Shown piece by piece: positions 1 to 5,199 of a DNA stretch of 5,199 nt. The notes under the pieces are model-generated. The model was not told where the DNA came from, did not search any database, and was given only the letters and a program-made list of their open reading frames with translations. A program made the position numbers and the translations under genes. This DNA comes from Deltaproteobacteria bacterium. Its GTDB lineage: Bacteria; Desulfobacterota; Syntrophia; Syntrophales; Smithellaceae. The stretch is taken from contig JAGFXG010000120.1 in NCBI GenBank assembly GCA_017860985.1, forward strand, positions 1 through 5,199, given 5' to 3'. How positions within the stretch are numbered: the stretch's first letter is position 1; each line of letters begins with the position of its first letter.

Positions 1-2222
<2,222 letters not shown>

Positions 2223-2240
2223 GCCTGTTGAGATAAATCT

Positions 2241-2276
2241 GTGAATATCCCCGCAGCAAGCCGCGGGGATATTCAC
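2241..2276. terminator. Perfect 14-bp-stem hairpin between convergent eno and plsB, probable bidirectional terminator
   Basis: GTGAATATCCCCGC (2241-2254) is exactly complementary to 2263-2276 across an eight-base loop, AGCAAGCC. The stem sits 18 bases after the eno stop and 21 bases beyond the plsB stop, so it can fold in both transcripts. A run of U is absent downstream on the eno side (GACCAACC). The plsB side is mildly U-rich (AGATTTATCT). It may therefore terminate mainly plsB, need Rho or other help for eno, or protect 3' ends. Confidence 0.7.
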
Positions 2277-2297
2277 GACCAACCGATTCAATGAGTT

Positions 2298-4919
2298 CTA
2301 AAGGAATTTGAACAGCCGTCTTCTCAGCACTTCCAGCTGCGCGCGGCTGTCCGTCAGGTTGTAGCTGAGTTCGCTTTTGCCTGATTTTTCCTCTTTTGAC
2401 TGAGAGATAATCAATTCGGCATCTTCCAAAAATTTAATGGCATTGAGATAATTGGCCTGGGAAAGGGCCTCGGCCCGCAGTATTTCTCCTTTGCGGAACA
2501 TCCGGTCACCCAGCGGTCGAATCTTGGCCAACCATTCCTTTTGCGTCAGGGATTTTTTCTTGAGATAGACGAGACTGCGGATGACAATCCAGCAGGATTC
2601 CAGATAATTGTGAACAAGTCCGGCAAACGGCTTTAGTTTTGCGTGGCCCTTGCTTTTGATTTCGATCCATACCTCGCCATCGCGCTCGGTGGTTACGATC
2701 ATGGACCGGCTGTGCAGATAGGCCAGAACATCATTCACATCTTCAACATCGTCCCGCCTTTCATCAAAGATAAATTCATTCCATAAAAGCCACTTCAGAT
2801 ATTTATAATCTCCCATGATTTTCGCCAGAGACATGGTGTCTTCATGGTTTTTCACCATGGATGTCGCAACAAAACAAATGGAAATAAAGAAGTGCAGAAT
2901 ATTATTTTTGTAATATTCAAGATTCAGTCTTTTCGCATCGGCCAGCGAATAGACCACCTCCTGCATTTCCTCTTCCTCTTCCACCGCTTCAATTTTGGAT
3001 ATTAAACCGGTTGACACGAAGATATTCAGCGCATCGGCGATCGCTCTTTCCCGGTTGGCAAACGTCGCGGCAAATATGACCGGCATGGTAACCAGATAAT
3101 CATAAAATTCATTGACGATGCTGCCCAATTCTTCATGGGAAATGCCGCGCCGGTCATGGCTCAAAAGGCCTGCGGCCACCAGAGCAAACGGAGTAACAAC
3201 AGAAACCTTGTTGATCTCCTGAACAACCTCATACCCTATTTTCCGATAAAGCCCCTGACGCTCGTCAAGCGTCATCTGTTCCATGGGCTTGTCCTGAGCC
3301 TCAAGGTAGTCTTTCATGATAATGGGCTCGCCGATATTGATATAAACCCGCCCGTACCTTTTGCGCAGGACCTTTGTGCTTTTAATGATTTCCGCCGCAC
3401 TTTCCTGGGACTTTGGCTGGCCGGCGAGCTCGTTGAGGTAAGATCGTTCCTCGATCACCCGGTCGTAGCCGATGTACACCGGAACGGCCGCCAGGTTCTC
3501 ACAATACTTTTCCTGGTAGGCCTGAAGGATCATAGACAGCAGTCCGTATTTGGGCATGACCATTTTCCCAGTCCGGCTTCGTCCCCCTTCAATGAAGAAT
3601 TCAAGCGGCAGCCCTTCCTTGAGCAGCAAGGCCAGATATGTTGTAAAAACTTCACTGTAGAGTTTATTGCCGCGGAAGCTGCGGCGCAGGAAAAAAGCGC
3701 CGGAACGACGGAAAATATACCCCATGGGGAAAAACGACATGTTATTGCCCGCCGCGATAAACGGCATCTGGACTTTGTTCTTGAAGAATATGTATGACAG
3801 CAGAAGGTAATCAATATGACTCCGGTGGCAGGAAATGATGACAAAGGGCATCTTTTTAGACAGATTACGGATTTTTGCGAGGCCCTCGTAATCGATCTGC
3901 AGTCCGTCATAGACCGTGTTCCATAGCCAGTTGAGAAGCTTCACCCAGACCTCAATGAAGGTTTCCCGGTAATCAGCGGCAATTTCATAAAGATAACGGC
4001 GGGCATCCTTGGCAATGCTTTCTCTGGATTTCTTTGTATTCTGAGCATGATCATCCATAAACCGGTTCAGTTTTGGGTCATGCATGACCATTCCCATCAT
4101 CTCCGCGCGTGACTTCAGCGCCGGACCGACAATGGCCGTTTTTTCTTCTTCGATGCTGTCTATCAGTCTGCCGCGCAGATCGTGAACCATTTCAGCCCTG
4201 GTTAAATCACTGTTGGCGGACAGATAATCGATCAGGTTGACCTGAGTCGACGGAATGACAAAAGCCTGTTTTGAATAGCGTATAAATGTTATTAATCGAC
4301 GCAGCGAGCCCGTATGCTCCATCTGTCCGAAAAGGATGTTGACGAGGCTTTCATCCTCCTGTTCCCGACGGCGTCCGTAAGCAACCAGGACAGGCACAAT
4401 AAATATGGGAAAGGGAACCTTGTCCTGAAGGTTGATCAGGGTTGCAAGGGCATCTTCCGCGGAGCGGCTATCGATAAATTCCGACTCTCCCAGATGGATG
4501 ATAATGCTTTCTCTGCCTGCGACTTTCCTGGACACGTATTCCAGTTTGCCCTGGCGTGTGACCTGATCTTTCCGGAACCGCCTCAAAAAGGATGACCAGA
4601 GAAATTTCAACATCTTGGACATGGGCTGCCAGAAGGACATGTTCATGCCGTGACAGTAAACGGGTCTTGGCAGCCCCACACGACCCGCAATATCCGATAT
4701 GATCAGGCTGTTGAGCTTGCTTCTCTGTTTAATGGCGTAAATGATCACACCTTCTTCAGCACGTTTTTTAAGCTCGTTGACTTCTTCATCCGTGATGGAC
4801 ACACGCGACAGATACGTCTTTGCCGGACGAAAACGCCAGAAATCCTGCTGCTCATACATGCAGCCGGAGTAATATTCGTTTTCATTGTGATCAGTAACGA
4901 TTGGCGTTTTCTCGCTCAT
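2298..4919 (-). CDS. plsB: Glycerol-3-phosphate 1-O-acyltransferase PlsB
   Basis: PlsB acylates the sn-1 position of glycerol-3-phosphate from acyl-ACP or acyl-CoA at the inner membrane, the first step of phospholipid synthesis. The 873-residue product carries all four acyltransferase blocks in order: motif I HRSHID (365-370, with catalytic H365 and D370), motif II GAFFLRR (407-413), motif III FIEGGRSRTG (442-451) and motif IV VPVYIGYDRV (479-488). They are set in a long N-terminal helical region (about 1-300) and a long C-terminal region (about 550-873), the PlsB layout rather than the short PlsC/PlsY types. It is longer than E. coli PlsB (807 aa), with motif I displaced by about 59 residues, so the extra length is mostly N-terminal. 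An acidic run EEEEE lies near 647-651. The ATG at 4919 lacks a clear Shine-Dalgarno (only AGATGA-like), and the next Met, M22, is no better. The gene follows enzyme I by 47 bases on the same strand and probably shares its transcript. Confidence 0.95.
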   Translation of the reverse strand: MSEKTPIVTDHNENEYYSGCMYEQQDFWRFRPAKTYLSRVSITDEEVNELKKRAEEGVIIYAIKQRSKLNSLIISDIAGRVGLPRPVYCHGMNMSFWQPMSKMLKFLWSSFLRRFRKDQVTRQGKLEYVSRKVAGRESIIIHLGESEFIDSRSAEDALATLINLQDKVPFPIFIVPVLVAYGRRREQEDESLVNILFGQMEHTGSLRRLITFIRYSKQAFVIPSTQVNLIDYLSANSDLTRAEMVHDLRGRLIDSIEEEKTAIVGPALKSRAEMMGMVMHDPKLNRFMDDHAQNTKKSRESIAKDARRYLYEIAADYRETFIEVWVKLLNWLWNTVYDGLQIDYEGLAKIRNLSKKMPFVIISCHRSHIDYLLLSYIFFKNKVQMPFIAAGNNMSFFPMGYIFRRSGAFFLRRSFRGNKLYSEVFTTYLALLLKEGLPLEFFIEGGRSRTGKMVMPKYGLLSMILQAYQEKYCENLAAVPVYIGYDRVIEERSYLNELAGQPKSQESAAEIIKSTKVLRKRYGRVYINIGEPIIMKDYLEAQDKPMEQMTLDERQGLYRKIGYEVVQEINKVSVVTPFALVAAGLLSHDRRGISHEELGSIVNEFYDYLVTMPVIFAATFANRERAIADALNIFVSTGLISKIEAVEEEEEMQEVVYSLADAKRLNLEYYKNNILHFFISICFVATSMVKNHEDTMSLAKIMGDYKYLKWLLWNEFIFDERRDDVEDVNDVLAYLHSRSMIVTTERDGEVWIEIKSKGHAKLKPFAGLVHNYLESCWIVIRSLVYLKKKSLTQKEWLAKIRPLGDRMFRKGEILRAEALSQANYLNAIKFLEDAELIISQSKEEKSGKSELSYNLTDSRAQLEVLRRRLFKFL

Positions 4920-4966
4920 AAAATCATCTATAGCCTGTTTTGCTGTTAGAAATTAGAATCCGGATA
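4920..4966 (-). other. Short enzyme I-plsB intergenic spacer
   Basis: These 47 AT-rich bases hold no hairpin of note and no convincing promoter. A TATAGA on the minus strand has no recognisable -35 at 16-18 bases. The simplest reading is that plsB is transcribed by read-through from the enzyme I gene. Confidence 0.4.
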
Positions 4967-5199
4967 TCAGGTTTCCTTCTTCTGAAATTCATCCGGGAAA
5001 CGCTCGTTCATGTAGTTCTGAACGTACGCCCTGACTTCCAGGGCGTTGTTGAATGACATTGCTTTCTTAAGCAGCTCCCGCGACTCCGAAAGTGTAGATT
5101 GCTGCAGTATGCGCTTGATGCGGGGAATCGCAAGATGGTTCATACTCAACTCATCCAGCTGCATTCCCAGAAGAATCAGGCAACAGAGGGGATCACCGG
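4967..5199 (-). CDS. ptsP: PTS enzyme I (phosphoenolpyruvate-protein phosphotransferase), C-terminal fragment
   Basis: Enzyme I takes phosphate from PEP and passes it to HPr or NPr, starting the sugar or nitrogen-related PTS relay in the cytoplasm. Only the last 76 residues plus a TGA stop lie in the window; the frame is open through the right edge. The fragment begins GDP and continues LLGMQLDELSMN and IPRIKRIL, matching the family's conserved end (in E. coli, LLLGMGLDEFSMS and IPRIKKIIR). The catalytic cysteine of the CGEMAGD-type motif would lie about five residues beyond the edge. The closing EVRAYVQNYMNERF resembles the tail of EI-Ntr (PtsP) more than E. coli PtsI, but without the N-terminus (GAF domain or not) the choice of ptsP over ptsI is uncertain. 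The ATG at 5164 is an internal Met, not the start. It lies 47 bases upstream of plsB with no clear promoter or terminator between. Confidence 0.85.
   Translation of the reverse strand, partial: GDPLCCLILLGMQLDELSMNHLAIPRIKRILQQSTLSESRELLKKAMSFNNALEVRAYVQNYMNERFPDEFQKKET

Noticed and set aside
3135..3797. 220-codon plus-strand frame antisense to plsB
   Set aside because: It runs opposite the most conserved acyltransferase part of plsB and its translation shows no family features. It is a shadow of a long conserved gene.
4920..4966. TATAGA as the -10 of a plsB-specific promoter
   Set aside because: No acceptable -35 hexamer occurs at 16-18 bases upstream on the minus strand.
4967..5164. Independent 65-aa small protein starting at an ATG at 5164
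   Set aside because: The frame is open beyond that ATG to the window edge, and the upstream residues (GDP...LLG) continue the conserved enzyme I C-terminus, so the ATG is internal.

Overview
This looks like an ordinary chromosomal housekeeping segment from a Gram-negative bacterium, with base composition near 50% GC. The protein sequences suggest a Desulfobacterota/deltaproteobacterial (perhaps Syntrophales-like) source. That placement is an inference from the mix of a short-form TtcA, a long PlsB and an enzyme I ending in an EVR...FMxER-type tail; no database search was run. No mobile element, CRISPR array, tRNA or rRNA is visible.

Layout, left to right. (1) Minus strand, bases 1-757: most of ttcA (tRNA 2-thiocytidine synthase), whose 3' end runs off the left edge. 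(2) Bases 758-908: a divergent intergenic region with a good sigma-70-type promoter for enolase (plus), a weaker candidate for ttcA (minus), and a 19-bp inverted repeat overlapping the ttcA candidate. (3) Plus strand, 909-2222: complete eno (enolase), preceded by a strong Shine-Dalgarno. (4) Bases 2223-2297: the convergent eno/plsB gap, holding a perfect 14-bp-stem hairpin. (5) Minus strand, 2298-4919: complete plsB (glycerol-3-phosphate acyltransferase, 873 aa). (6) Minus strand, 4967-5199: the C-terminal 76 residues of a PTS enzyme I (PEP-protein phosphotransferase), 47 bases upstream of plsB and probably co-transcribed with it.

How the genes relate: eno makes phosphoenolpyruvate (PEP), and the enzyme I encoded further right consumes PEP to start a phosphorelay. 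PlsB commits glycerol-3-phosphate to phospholipid synthesis. TtcA modifies tRNA. eno and the plsB-side genes are convergent, so the metabolic link does not imply an operon.

I found no evidence for a new biological system. The points worth a second look are modest: the U-tract-poor hairpin, the inverted repeat between the divergent genes, a substituted residue in enolase next to a metal ligand, the extended PlsB N-terminus, and the enzyme I-plsB linkage.
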